From Glandiceps talaboti (taxonomy: Eukaryota > Hemichordata > Enteropneusta > Spengelidae), in the NCBI RefSeq assembly GCF_964340395.1, contig NC_135554.1, positions 21,599,592 to 21,663,591 on the forward strand: a DNA stretch of 64,000 nucleotides. Direction: 5' to 3'. The notes below the pieces were generated by a model, which saw only the letters and a list, made by a program, of their open reading frames with translations, was not told the origin of the DNA and did no database searches. Shown here piece after piece: positions 15,738 through 30,800 of this stretch; position 1 is the first letter of the stretch; each line of letters opens with the position of its first letter. Both the position numbers and the translations under genes were made by a program.

Positions 15738-18700
15738 TGTCTGTCTGTCTGTCTGTGTGCATTCAAGCATCACGTGTGCATGTATGTGTATGTCTTTAAG
15801 TATGTATATTTGAATATGTGTATGCATGCATGTGTGTGCTAGAATGTGTTTGCATGTATGTGTCGTGTGCATGTATATATATTATGTCTGTCTGTCTGTA
15901 TGTATGTATGTATGTATGCATGTATGTATGTATGTCAGCATGTCTATCCCTTTGTGAGTGCATGAATGTGTGCTATATGTGTGTGTGCATGTCGTGTGTG
16001 TGTATGTGTCTGTGTATGAGTGTGTGTATCTATGTGTGTGTCTGTCTGTCTGTGTGTGTGTGTTTGTGTCTGTGTCTGTGTCTGTGTCTGTGTCTGTGTC
16101 TGTGTGGCTTAGTATGTCTGCCTACCCTTTCATCAGGATCACTAGGTGGTTGAGGTGTTTCCTGGCTATCGTCCACATTACCACTTCCACCCTTGTCTTT
16201 TTCTTTGTCCTTCTTGCTAGCACGACTTTTATTGCCTTTATCTCCCTTACCAGCTGAAGCCTGAAGTGGGAAGAAACCTTCTGAGGATGTAGGCCGACGA
16301 GGTACAAGAGGTATTCTGTAAGAGGGTATCAAATGATATATATATATGTGAATGAATACAAACACTGTTTGTTTGTCAAATACAGGGAGTGAGAATTACA
16401 TTGTAATGTAATTTATACTGGAAGCAGCCAGTTCAACTCTCTACTGATAAGTCTTAATTTATTGATAGGGATGTCAAATATTAAATTCTGACAACAGTCA
16501 TTCAAGTTAAATCATTGTCGTTGTCACTGCCAAACTCGTCGCTGCAGTTGTCGTCATCAGCGGAAGTGTCACCGCCGCTGTTGTCGTCATCATAATCGTT
16601 GTCTTTGTTGTCGTCATCATCATCTTTACCTTGGTCTCTTATCGGCATCCTGGTCCTCATCATCTTTTCCATCATCATCTTTTCCCTTCTTTCCTTTAGC
16701 TGATGTAGATATTAACTGTGATGGAGTCTGTGGTGGTGGTGATTCACTCACATTACTCTTTGGAGTCTCCGGTCTGGTAGTTTCTGGTAGTTCTATCAGT
16801 GGTACTCTAACGTATTCCTCGTTGATGTCGTCGGGTATTTTGCCTTCCATGCCATTGTAGTAGTCTCTTAGCAGACGTAAAGTGTCTTGATATCGATCTA
16901 TTTCAGCCTGCAAAGATAGTGTCACAAAATGATATACAAAATATATTTGAATGATGGGGTCAAAATTTAGCATAGAGGGGTTCAAATTTCTCAAAGAACT
17001 AGTCAACATTGAAAAATTATTTTACAAATTAGATTTAGATCAGTGATAGATAATACTAACAAAAATTCCATAACATCAAAAATTTTCTCTTTGCTGCGAA
17101 CATCAATCCCTTCAATATCAAGTTTTTTTTCTAGAGTTCCATCTACTACCTTGAAAGACAGATGTAAAGTGAACCTAAGTGAATGTGAAACAATAATCTC
17201 TCTAGTCAAAATCTTTCATTTATTTCATATTCAGTATTTCCTCTGTATTACAGCTCGTATCTGTTATACATCAGTCTAGAGTACCTACCTGCATCAAGGT
17301 AACATAATGGTTGGTCAGTAAACCCATTCTATCTTCTAACCATCCGTCCTCCATCACTGATTTCCTCTCATTCTCTGCCTCTATCTTCCGACTATCACAG
17401 ATGTCCCAGAGTCTTTCTTTTAGGTCCTATATCATACACAAACATAGAGTCATATCAACATAATATCCAGCAGAGCTTGTTTGGGCCTCAACGTATAGTC
17501 TGTAAGGTATACCGAGATGGGGCGCCCTCACACATTGGTGAACCCCTATCAGAGCAGGCCAGTGAGTGTGGAGCGACATGACATACAGTCTAATCAACAT
17601 AATGTCAAGAATAGCTTCTCTACATTCTCCATTCTCATGTTACCAGTCTAATATACACAAGGTGTAAATTACTCATGCAAGTCTTTTGATAATATGACAG
17701 CTATACAAAACAAGTAGGGAAGATTTGGACATAGACATTCAAAGTATTTCAGAGATATAAAATTTCCGGTAAAATTTTAAGACTGTGACTGACCTCAATT
17801 GGTCAATATTGCTATGCTTAAATGCTTTCTAGTTTCTAAATGTGACAATTTCTGAGAACTGTTCATGGCTGAATATTTTTTCATAAAGATAAGTTGGACA
17901 ATACTTGAAGTGACCTGGAATTATAAAATGTGTATCAACATAAAATCTAAGAAGTAATCATTTGCTAAAAGAAAAACAATTACAGGTGAACATTGAAACA
18001 ACTAATATTGTTGATATAAGATTACCTGGAATATTTCATTAGCATTCGTGAACTTGACACTGTTAATATTTTGAAACTTACATCAATCCTTGTATGTAAC
18101 TCTGCCTTGGTTTCTTCGTCTTCTCTCATATCATCTGGAATATCGTTGTAATCTTTCTGCCATTGGGTTACGAATTCCTGTTTGATGTCTGGTCTTTTCA
18201 GAAAGTCTGCAAAGTCATGGCGAATTCTATGAAAATAGCGATAGATGTTTTCACGCTCATCGCGAACTGATCGGAATACATGTTTACTACTGTTGACGTA
18301 AGTGGATTCCACGGTTTCCCAATGAGGTGCCAATATGTGTGCCATTTCCTAGAAAAACAGAAATACCAGTTGTTAGTTTACTCACTGTTCACCCAGACAG
18401 TGTTCCCGTATCTCTTACTATGTGGTAATTCACAAGAAATCCCAGTTTTTCTCATTTTGATCGACTCACAACAAAATTTGGCTATCATTAGAGGACACAC
18501 ATGTTATGTACTTACAGGATCAATGGCTTCATCCACATACTCCCAATCCTCAGAGCCTGGTTGTGGTGGTGGAGGCCCAGTTGGTTCCTGTGGTTCTGGC
18601 TCTGGTTCTGGTTCTGGGGTCTTTGACTTCCTTCCAGACTTGCCCCTCTTTGGAGACTGTGATTTTCCTCTCTTTGGTGAACCTGTGTATTGACATGATA

Positions 18701-20284
18701 GTACATAGTATCATCACTTCTATCAAATTTAAATCTAATATAATTTTTTCTTTTTGTGTTCTTTCAATTTTTATCGTCGTTAAAAGAAGAGTTAGAATTT
18801 CTTTAAAGGCACTGAATAGCCAGAATATGTTGCTTGAAAGGAAGTCTGTTAGTGTATGGTTTAGATAGTTTAAAGTGTCATCTATAAGTATGAAATAGAT
18901 ATAGCAACCACTGTGAAAAGCTTTCTGTCTTTGGTTCAATACAGAGCTTGAGTAAGTGTGCCCTCTTTTTGTTTGTTATTTCACCATGTGAGGACACTAT
19001 TTGGTGGGGTTGAAACAATATCTAAAGAATATCACTAGAGGGCTGGGTCCACTGCTATCATCGGTACTGTATTTTGTCAAATCCAATGTTTCTTAAAGTA
19101 AAGGATAACCCTTATTAAAGATTATAAGAATGTGCTAGCACTTGTGCCGTCAGTTGGAATATTTAGAATTGCTCTCTGATATCACAGCATTTTGACCCCA
19201 CTGCAACAGTGCCATCACAGTTGACACTTGTAAGAGGGCACAAAGAATTCAAAGCTCATGTACTATCTAGTTTCAGCATACCTTTACAGAATACAAGAAA
19301 ATTAATAATATACATAGGCAGTATTTTTTTTTGGTACAATTCTGTTCTGAAAATTTGGGATCTAGCAATTAAAATCTACACCAAAGATTGAAATTGCTAC
19401 CAGAAAGTCTGACATGGTGGTGATATTATTGATAGTGTGTGTAGTGTAAACATTTCAGATTCAGTTTTAGTTTTTAATTTGTTTGTTGTTAGTTTTGTTT
19501 TAGTTTTAGTAGAAGTTTAGAAGTATGTTGGCTTATATCAGCATAAGTTTAAAAATCGCACAAAATTGTTAGATGAGAATCAGAGACGAAGAATTTTATC
19601 ATGACTTTTATCCAATATACACAAAGCATGGTAGCATGTTTGATGTGACCGCAACTTACGTGACTTAGCTCCTTTACGTTTGTCTTTGCCCTTGTCTATT
19701 GTGCATGCAGGGGGTACAAACAAATGGGTTAATTTGTTGGATGGGATGGCAAATGTTAACACACACACACACAAACAAACAAACACACAAACAAACAAAC
19801 AAACAGAGAAAAACACACCACAGTACAATACCAGGATAAATGACATACCATGCAAAATGGCAACACAATCTGATTGTAAATAACAATCGTTTAATAACGC
19901 CACAATTTTTATCTCTTTGACTGTGCTTGCGTTGAAAGCTTGCTTCAAGTGTAGTACAGCTTTTGTGACATTGACAATGACATTGTATATAATATTGCAG
20001 TAGTGATAATGCAATGGTGCAAGCTGTTGTGATTGCGTATGTGACATGCATTGCAATAATCACAAATTGAAGTATTATGCAAAGTATGTGATTCAGTAAT
20101 CAGTTTATGTACAAATGTAACTATTATCAACACTGCTTCAGTTAGCATTACAAAGCAATAAAGCAAAACCAAATATGTCAACATCCATTTTCACCTAGTG
20201 AAGTTTTAACCTTCAATGAACCCAAAACGCTTTGTATTAGAAATGTCCTTTTGATAAATCTTGGACTTGTATTAATGTCAGAGG

Positions 20285-20324
<40 letters not shown>

Positions 20325-21762
20325 ATTGTTGTTGTTTTCTTTTGTGTTTTTTCTTTTCTTTTCTATTTGAGAATCAAATGTACAAACACTAGAGGAATAA
20401 TATTGGTTGCTTGTGTCATGAAGAATTATCAGCCACAATATTTGTATCAGAGTTTGCTGACTAATGCTAACTGACTTCCAACAGTTCTCCAGTGCGTGTG
20501 TGTGCATGGAAAAAGTTTGGTGTAGTTTATCAGTGTAGTGAATACAACATCTCCTTATATTATTCATCCATGCTTTTATTACCAATCTAAAACTTTCAGA
20601 GCACATCATATTTTGATACACAATTGTCAGTAACAAACTCTACATCATTCTGACAGTACGTAACATGATTTTGTTTACTTTACAATTTGTTTTATCTCCA
20701 CATTATTTTATTCTGTTGATTTAGTCGTACGTGACCCTTAAAATATTCAGTTCTCATTCATTATGCTATGAAACAATTGTATAATGAATGGAAACTGAAT
20801 GTTTTTAGTCTCTTCAAAACTCGACTTCTAGTCTTATAGCAATGCACAGTCAGTTAAATATACAAGGCTGGCATTAAAATCCTGTAAGTCAAATTACATT
20901 GACAATGTGACAGTGTATGTATATACATGTGCTCTGCAGTTAAGCATAGACCCTCGTGTAGGGTCTATGAGTTAAATAACAGCATTGTCAAAATCTAAAC
21001 TGAAGTGAATAATTTATCAAAAGGAACAACAACCTAAGATTTTTGTCTAAAAGTTACATAGTTGTATCTCAAAAATCCACTCAGCAGAGTGACACACTGA
21101 ATAAATTGGTTTCATTAAGCTATCAAAACTATCAAATCACTGGGAAATGCAACCTCAACATTTTGCTCTGTTATTCCTCTTTTTCCTTGATCCTGAGAAT
21201 TTAAAGAAATTTGTACACGATGTACTTCAAATTCCATCAGTATGTAATACACTTCATTGTAAAACTACTGAAAAGACAGTTGAGAATTTGGTTGTTGTTG
21301 TTTTTTTGGTAAAATTTACTATGGTAATAAAAGTGATGTTTTCCATGACATAGGGTACAAGCGTACTTCAAATCACAAAATGACTTACCTTTCCTATCAC
21401 CAGATGCAGATCGTTTTGGACTACCAGCCCTTTTTGGACTGGCACTACCACTACGTTTACCCTTTCCACTTCCCTTAGGTGAGCCTTCTCTTCCTTTGGG
21501 AGAACCACCTCTCTTAGGAGAGCCTCCTCTTTTGGGTGAGCCTCCTCTCTTTGGTGAACCTATGAATCGGATGTATGGACAATCAGTCAATGCAATCAAA
21601 ATACAGTATGGCTTTTTTATGATGTGCATATTTATTTGATATACTGATTATAGGATTAACTGAATAGAAACACACCACACAGTGACAGACAGACAGACAG
21701 ACAGACAGACATACAGACACACATACATACATACATACACATGCACACACACACACACACAC

Positions 21763-21828
<66 letters not shown>

Positions 21829-24800
21829 TACACACACATACACACACTTCTCAGTTTAATTTTATTTCTTATTCTTACCTCCTCTAGACCCTTTCTTGGA
21901 TCCTGGTCTTTCATCTTTGATGTCACTTGGCTGAAATGACACAAATTCAGAAAACAACATAAAACAAAGATTCTGTCTCAAATGTTTCACTTTATCAACT
22001 CACATCATTTCTTACATCTCAGATGTTTAATGATAACTAAGAGTTTACATTATCAATGTGAATCTTTAAAACAGTCAGACTATCTCAGCATTACTTACTG
22101 GTTGTACATCTGATGCCTGTGCTGCTAGCGAATCCTGTCCGTCTGTCGGTTGTTCTGATGATGCCAAAGCTGTGCTTGCTCTCTCAGCTTCTGCCTTTGC
22201 AGCAGCTTCAGCTTCAACTTTCTTTCTTTCTTCCTCTTCCTTTGCAGCTTCTCTCTGTATTGTGTCAAATCACATTAACAATGAGGTTAAACATCTGGTT
22301 TTTATTTGATGATAAAGAAATATTTTGTCTTGAAGTCATTAGAAAAAGCTGGGTTCTGAAAAAACTTTACCATTGATTAGTCCAAATACTTGTTTTGGTG
22401 TTACTATCTCCAGAAGCTCTCCACACCATAAAGCTAAAGCAGATGCAAGTTAGAAGCACAGGAATGTGAAATTAGCATAAGTTCTGCTAAATCTAAGTGG
22501 ATCCAATATGTAAATCTGGACCACATGTTACCTAAATATGAGTATGGCCAAGTACAAGTAAGTGAATATGAGATCCACTTAGATTTTTGCAGGGCTGTTG
22601 GTGGTAATTTCAATTTCAAATTTGAAACACAATCCTGTGTTCTTACTACATCTGCCCTTGGTTTTGGTGTGGAGAGCTTCTTGAAATACTAGTAGTAACA
22701 CCTCAGACAAATCTCAGGGCTTAAACCATTGATATGCTTACCCTTGCAAAGAAGTCATCCAGGGCATGTACAGCAGTTTCATACACTTGGTCTTTTTCTT
22801 GATTGGCATCAATTTTTACCAAACTACCAAAATTATTAAACCACTTCTCCAGTTTCTTCCAGGAGTCCAGGAAACCAGTTATTCTGAAAATGAAACATTA
22901 CATACCAATCATACTGATCTTTTGGATTTGAAAAATAGTATAAACAAAAAATTCATCAAATTTTGAACAAAGAGTTTGTGGACTATCATTATTACCTTTC
23001 ATTTATTATTTTTTTAGCTTTGGCAATGTATGATATTTGGCATGCCATACAGAGTATCGTATGTCCGGAAAATCATGTTTTTTTTCAATTTTAAAAAAAA
23101 ATTACAAAAGCATTTTTCCTCCAAATATTACAGAAAATGATAATAGTACCTGTGCTGTACTTGTTCTTGGTCATGAGCAGCATCTTTCACAGGTACAACT
23201 CTTTCTTGTTTGCCGATACCTGTCATACTGCCCTCTGGTGGTGGCCGGTACTCCTGTTGGTACTCTTCCTCCCCTTGTACAGTATCTGAAGTATGCAAAT
23301 CAAAGATAACAAAAATGAAATAATAAAATTTGAAAAAATGATCATCACACCATATCACAAACCATCATTTATAAAACTTAAACAAGGTATCACCTATCTT
23401 TTTTGGAAATGATTTTCTTCATGAAGGAATTATTTTGAAATCTATGTAAACTATTCACTTGTTGCTTATAAATGGGCAGAGATACAGCTATGCAAAATGT
23501 TATCAATGTCAATCATTATAAAAATATGTAATTTCATTTTTGTTCGAGTACAATAATATATTATTTCATATAGGACTAGCATGCTAGACCTATGACTTAA
23601 ATATCAATTATTATTATTTAATAAATCTTTTTCAGTTTGCTTTATTAATAATTGAAGAAATGTGACACTCCAAACCCACATGCACATACACACCATCCCT
23701 TCCTGTCACCATCCAATCAATCATGTCTAAAAACAGCTAGATTACACATTCTCAAATTACCATGGTTACCAATGGTGTGCATGAAATTCACCAAAATTGC
23801 TTACCTTGATATACAAACATGCATTATCACAGAATAGAGATAATAACAGAGTAAGATTACATTTTAATAGTGTAAAGAGTTCAGAGGACAATAAAGGTGA
23901 AAAAACAAACAATGAACAACAACAAATACAACACAGCAAAGGACAGATTCGACTGAACCATAACAACATGCGGGATAAACAAGAAGACATGATAAAACTG
24001 AAATTATAATATGAGATAATGAGATTGACAGTTCATGCATTGGAACATACACAGTGTATAAAACAGTTTCAATGCTACAATCGAATGCATTGTGATGTTA
24101 CAGATTTAAACTTGTCAGAAAAACAACACAGAAACACTCATGAAAGTTCATATGAAATATGATGTAACATAAATCGTATTTATGTGCAGGAAAGAGAGGG
24201 AACCTGGAAACTGAGTATTTCACAAGAAATGTACATAAAACTAAGTATACATGCATGAAAGAAATAGACAAATGGGTGTGTAAAATGTCACAAGAAATGT
24301 ACACAAATCTAATCTAACATGCATGAAATAAACAGACATATAGAAAACATGACATGAAAATGACACAATTCTTGTCAGAGACACATGCAATGAACAGGTA
24401 TCTCTGTATGGGCAAGATTTCTAGATCAAAGTTGACTCAGTCTGAACTTACGTGTTCTACCAGAAGCCCTTCTGAGTGCTATTTCATCTTCGATTTCAAA
24501 CAAGACAACAACATCAATAGCACTGACAGGTGGTGGTGGTTCTTTAGATGGGTGAGGATCTGGAGCTAAACGACTTTTCTTGGTTTGTGATTTGGATGGC
24601 TTAGCACTTGCATCATAGCCACTAAGAGCTTTCTCCAATAGCTTAGCTTGAGTGATGGTTGATGGGAAACCATCCATAATCCATCCCGTTCCTTCAGGGA
24701 CACGTCTGATGACAACCAATAGGTAAAAATAAAGTTATTTCATCATCACAAAATAGTGGGAGAGAGAAAAGCAAACTGTGTATTACTAAGTGTTATTCTT

Positions 24801-27800
24801 ACTTAGTTCAACAAATCATGCATGTACTCTACAAAAAACATAATTCTGGCAAAGCCAGAGCACATATTTCTGCTTAAGCAACCTCTTGGCCAATACGTTT
24901 CGGACGTTGTTGTAAAAAGACCTGTGGTTTACGACATTGCAAAATTGTGTAATATTTACACATAAGAATATAAGCATAAATGACTAGCAGTGTGCCCTCT
25001 GTGTTGAATAACAGATATTTTGCTGTGGGTCACTATGATAAATGCTGTATTTCTTGTTAGTCACCACATAGTTATGGATAGGAGAACACAACATTTGTGT
25101 GTCAGAAGAAATGCTGTATATCAGTGACACCTGAAATTGGCTCTGAGGACACCCTGATGAGATCACTAGTCAACTGGGATATATTCATCAAAAATCTACA
25201 ATTATAATACAAGTTAATTTGTGATTCACTTCCAAGAAATATTTTTGACTGTGTGAGTAGAAATTTCCATTACTAAGTATGAACCCAAAGTACATGGACA
25301 CTAATTCTCACAACTGCTAGTTCTATTCATATCTATTACAAATTGTCTCAAAGATAATTTCCACAGTTGTGATTACTACTTTCCAAAAAACCTCTTGGAC
25401 TCAAAATAAACATCAAAAAGTTTTATAGCAACTCAGTCAAGAGTTCTAAAAATGAAAAAGAAAGGTAAAGGAGGGAAGTGCCACTGTGTGAGGGAAGTGC
25501 CACTGTATGAGGGGAGTGCCACTGTGTGAGGGGAGTGCCACTGTGTTTGGGAACATGTGGAAAGTAATGGTTAAGTATTGCAATGTTAGTAGCATACAGA
25601 GATCATATACTTACTTTAGACTTGGTTGACAATCTACTGGGTACTTTAGTAAGTAAGTTGAGTTAATTGTCATAGAACATAAAAGTTATGGTGCAAGTGT
25701 TTCTTCACTGGGTTAAGAACATAGCAGTGCAGGTATGGGAATACAATAGGGTGGTTAACACTTACAAAACAGGTGAACAAAAGATAAACTTGCAATGCAG
25801 TTCGTGTTAAGGACGATTGCACGATGTCATACAAGCTCAATAAACGAAATTCATTCTTTTAGGGGGAGAGGGGATCTGATTAAAACTTACTGCTAATGTG
25901 ATATAACATTGCTGAGTTTCAGCTTAGTAATTTACTGTGTTTACCATGTTTTTTGCATTGTATTGATCATGGCGGTGTGACCACTACAATTTTTCATCAT
26001 GGTTTACATCATATAATATATACATGTACGTGTCAATGTTGCACTTTGTAAGATTTGTCTAGGGAGGGGTTTGGCCTGTATGACATTGTGTGATAATCTC
26101 TGAATTCTTTTAATTAAAGTCTGCGTTAATATCTACTGAATATTGTGTTGTTTGTAAATGTTAATATTAACTGTAGAAAGCTTTACTTTTAGTTTTTTAC
26201 TTTTAATGTTTAATTAATGTTTTGATTAGACTAGCAAAATGTGCTAACTGAAAACAAAACTATCAAAATTGATTATTAATATTATGCTGTAATTTTACAA
26301 TAATACATTGCTCACAAAGAAGCTCTTTACTGTAGCCGTTAAAAAAAATCGAACATGATTTGACATAGATGCCATTTTTAGTATGAATGTACATACAGTA
26401 TGTTTCTGCAGTGCACTGATGAGTGTCAATTATTCTACTCTTTTCACAAGTTTTAAAACACACTGCAGTGACAAAATTTGATGAGAGTGTTTTTACCTGA
26501 CTGCTTCAACCATGATATCCATCAGCAGTTCATCTTTGACAGGTTGTCCCTTGCGAAGGAGCAGGGTGGCTTTCTTCCCTAGCTTAGCTCTAGGAGTAAG
26601 CTGTGAAAACAAACAATTTTTGTCAATTATCAAATTGAATTCATTAACATCAAACTCTATTAGGATGACACTATTTTTTTACCTGTTTCTCATTACTAGA
26701 CAGACCCAAATTTTCATCTCTGACATCAAAATAGAAAAAAAAATTTCCATCTGTCCTTAATTTTGTGGGAACAGCACCCTCTCTGGCAAGAATAAGCAAG
26801 CGTCTGGATGTCATCTACAGTCATGGCAGCGGCGACAACACTTGTTCACAAACAGAGCATTTCTTTCATGATGGAAGTTATTCAAGTAGGGGGACTAAGA
26901 ACATGCCAATTGTGTAGAGAAGCTGGGAAAGTGTATGTTACCAGAAATCCAATAAAAAGAAGATAGAAAGGAGGAAACAGAGAGGCAGAGAAACATGAAG
27001 ATGATGACTTTTTATTTTGTTTACTTTTTTTTTTTTTAAATTGACCAACTCATAGTTGCTACTACAAAGTAATGAGAAGCATTAACAAAATATGGTCACC
27101 CTTATTAGGTTGAGAAGGCTGTAGACACATAACATAACACATAACATCGTCGACAGGTACACCTTTTGATCCTATCATTCTATGCAACAGAATACATGGC
27201 AGTACTTCACAATAAAAATTATCAAATGAATGTAAGAAAGTTTGCTGTTGATTCAGCATGTTCGCTGTGAGTGTTGTCAAATTCTAGAATCGGCATATCA
27301 TTCTACCAAATCAACTTTATCAAGTTTATCTTTTTCCAGGCACTAACTTTGCAGTAAGTGAACTAAAATTCCTTACCTCTGGTTTAGCTGTTTTCTTCTT
27401 GGGCGTTTTCTTGCCAGATTTGGACGATGGTGTTGCAGGTGCTGTTGTATTCTCACCCTCTCCACCTTCCTTTATTTCTGCCGGCGTAACTCCATCTACT
27501 ACTTCTCCATCCTTCTTCTCTGGATCCGTCTTTTCCTTATCAGCATCTGTCAATCAAAAAAAAAAAACATGGATTCCATTCCACAAAATGCACTACTCAT
27601 CTTAGTTACTATAGCAACCAGTGTGTAAGATTGGTACAGCCCTGTGTTCGATCATCAACTATGCTGATCTGATCCGGTAGCATTTTTCTTTCATTGGTGT
27701 GATTTGTATCCTTACTAAGTTTAGTTGTTACAAGGGTAAGTGTTAAAACAAAAAAACAAAAAACACCCCAAGACATTAGACATAACACAAAGAAGAACAC

Positions 27801-30800
27801 ATGATAACATTTAGAGAACACATCACATCACAGCAAACAAAGACTGACAGTAAGTTGAAGTCTGTGATTAAACCATAGATCAGGAAAACCAAACAGCAAA
27901 TCAGAACCCATAAGTTTCTCTCCACTCATTTTGGGTTGTTTTTTTCTGTCTCTGAATTTGACTTATGTGGACATAGTTTGGTACAAAAGTCAATATTATT
28001 GAAACTAAACATTATATTGTATTTTAAGCCATAAATCATGGCATGACAACTAACTATTAATTGACAAAAATTTGACTTTGAATGTCACCGTCATCTGTAT
28101 ATGGTGCTACAGTATCTTTGAAATAGACGTACAACAAACGGTACATAAATGTACCAGTTGCTCCTCAAATAACGATGAGAACTATAATTTTAGATAATCA
28201 ATGCGATATGGACTTAAATGTAACATTTTATCATAATCTTTAAAAAATTTTCAAATCAATATATGCATCTTTCTGGACATCTGAATCATCATATAGTTGA
28301 TAGCGTAAAATCACTTCCAAAGTTGTGTTGGGACAAGTATCTTCGTCATCGTCATCTAACTTGGCAAGTTTTCATTTTTTTTTTAAAGTGGTGCAGCATC
28401 AACAAATTATGATCACTTTATAGCTTTTTCATTTCTGAAGTAGCATAATTAGAAAACCTTGAAGTGTCCAAAAAAAAATTGCTTTTTAATTTTTTTAAAG
28501 TTTTTTATTTATAAGTTGTGCAGCAACAATCAATTGTGATATCAGTATTGAGCTTTCTTTTCTGAAAGAAGGAAGTTCAAGTATAAACTCCACCCTACCC
28601 CCATCATATTCCCTTTAAAGTAGGATAGTCATATTCAAATTCAAACAGCCAATTTAGATACCATAAAGCTACATTACATAGATATTTTAACAGCAGTCAT
28701 CTTACTAAGAAAAAAAATTACGCCAGTTACAACTTTGCAAAAGTTAGCTGATATACAATTTTCTTGATAGTTAATCGTAGCAAGTTTTAGATTCAGATAA
28801 TGTTACATAAACCTCTAATTATCTCCTCCTTTCTTTTAACTTACAGTTTAATCAAAAGCACATTTATCAGTAGCCATTACAAGTTGCAGCCAGTAACTTT
28901 AGATAGAGTTAAAGTCATATTTTTTTTCATATACATTAAAAGCAATGTTAGAGCATTGTTTGTAGCCCATTAAGCCTATTTCATATTTTTGGCACAGATT
29001 TATGGCTGCACAAGGGATAAACTCAAAGCACATAATAGCAAGTGCATTTTTTAGCTTAGCTTAGCTTAGCTTAGCTCAGCATCCTGAATGCTGGAAGTCA
29101 GTTCAACAAGCAAATTCATGCTTAGACGAGGACGACGTTTGTCTACCTGTCTCTTTTTCCTCACTTGATTTATCTTCTATTTTGTTACTATCCTCCTGCG
29201 GCGGTGCTGCTGCATCTTGGTCTTGTTGCTGCAGTGTATCAGCAACACTGGGTGTTGGGGGAATGACATTGACTAGAGAGAAACGTCACCGACACAACAA
29301 TCAGACACCAAAACAAAGATTATAAGTTGGATGATGTTTTTTTTTTTTTAACAATGTATAGTTACAACAAGTATAAGGTGATGTTAGTATATATCAAATG
29401 TTATGTTGATTACAAGTACAGTGTCTTTCCTATTAGGTCGTACAAAAGTGGGAAATCTTGTAAAATATCCATAATTATAAAGAAAAACCTCTTTCAGGGA
29501 AACTGAGTGAAGGTCTTTTTGTCAGGTTCATAGGAGAATAGAGACACTTTTATACAAAAGCCAAAAAACTGTAGATGTAATGGAATTGTGGATATGTTTG
29601 GTCAGTAAAGAACCAAATTTGAAAACTAAAGTAGATTATACTTTCGTATGGCCCCATAGGAAAAACACTTAATCTGTTAGTATACCATGCACACACACAG
29701 TGGTGTAGATAGATAGACAGTGAAATAACAGAATGTCATTCAGTTAGTTATAACCCTACACTGTAAGATTGTGTGCATTAGTTCGCCCTCACTGGCGAGA
29801 GGGGTTGACCGATGTGTGAGGGCGCCCCATCACAGCATACCTTACAGACTAGTGTGAACCCTTGAGATTCAAACAACTGTCACTGCACACAAAATGAACA
29901 ACTCTGTATAGAGCACGACAATTATACTTGTTATTCCAGACTTCTATGAGTTAGTTTGCTCTTTTCTTTTCGTTCTTCTTGTTTTATTTTACTTAATTTT
30001 AAGTAATTTGACAGGAATTTGCTCTTATGTCAATTCAGTAAATTTTACCTTGAGCAACCAAGTAACAAACAGAGTTGAAATTCAAAACTCAATACACAAT
30101 TTCATCCTGCCTGCTATTTTTTGAAATGATAGGTGTTAATATCAAAGCACACATACCATGCAATCACACCAATGTTTTGAAAGTTGAAAGTTTGTTCTGT
30201 TATGTTTTGGAAATGAAGAATGTAAATCTATTTTCACAAAACATGCAGGCATGATTACAATATCATGGGTGTGTTTTGTGACAAGCTGACAACACAGTGC
30301 TATGAGTATTGTTGTTGAAAATTTACAAGTTTGTTCTGTTTTTGAAATAACAAATGTAACGGTATGTACACAAACCATGCTGACATAATATTAATAATAT
30401 CATGGGCATGTTTTGTGAAAAGTTAACACGGAACTTTGAGTATAATAGAAACTTAAAAACTTTTAGCAGATGTCTGATGAATCTGACAGAGGTAAACCAC
30501 CTCTAAAACTGTACATGAACAGAAATGTGTCAATGAAATGAAACAAAACGAACTGAAATCGAGAAAATGAAAACATATAAACAAATTAAACATTCAGTTA
30601 CAAACAAAGAGTACACAGTCTCTTGATCAATGTGTATAGTTTTCTACATGCAAAGTGACATATGTTGATTTTACACAAATAAGAAGTCTTCCATCTTAAT
30701 CTCAATCTTAGGCATTCACCATGGCTATGAAGGCTGAAAGACATTCGTAAAAGTGGAGATTTCAGAGAAAAATATGAAGTGCATCGAAATGATTCAGGGC

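Noticed and set aside
15551-16365. Several open frames of VCVC, THTH and RHRH type
   Set aside because: They are translations of the TG/CA microsatellite; only 16126-16315 on the minus strand (SPEF2 exon 30) is coding.
18280-18868. Plus-strand frames of 137 and 120 codons
   Set aside because: They are antisense to SPEF2 exons 26-27 and have no splice logic of their own.
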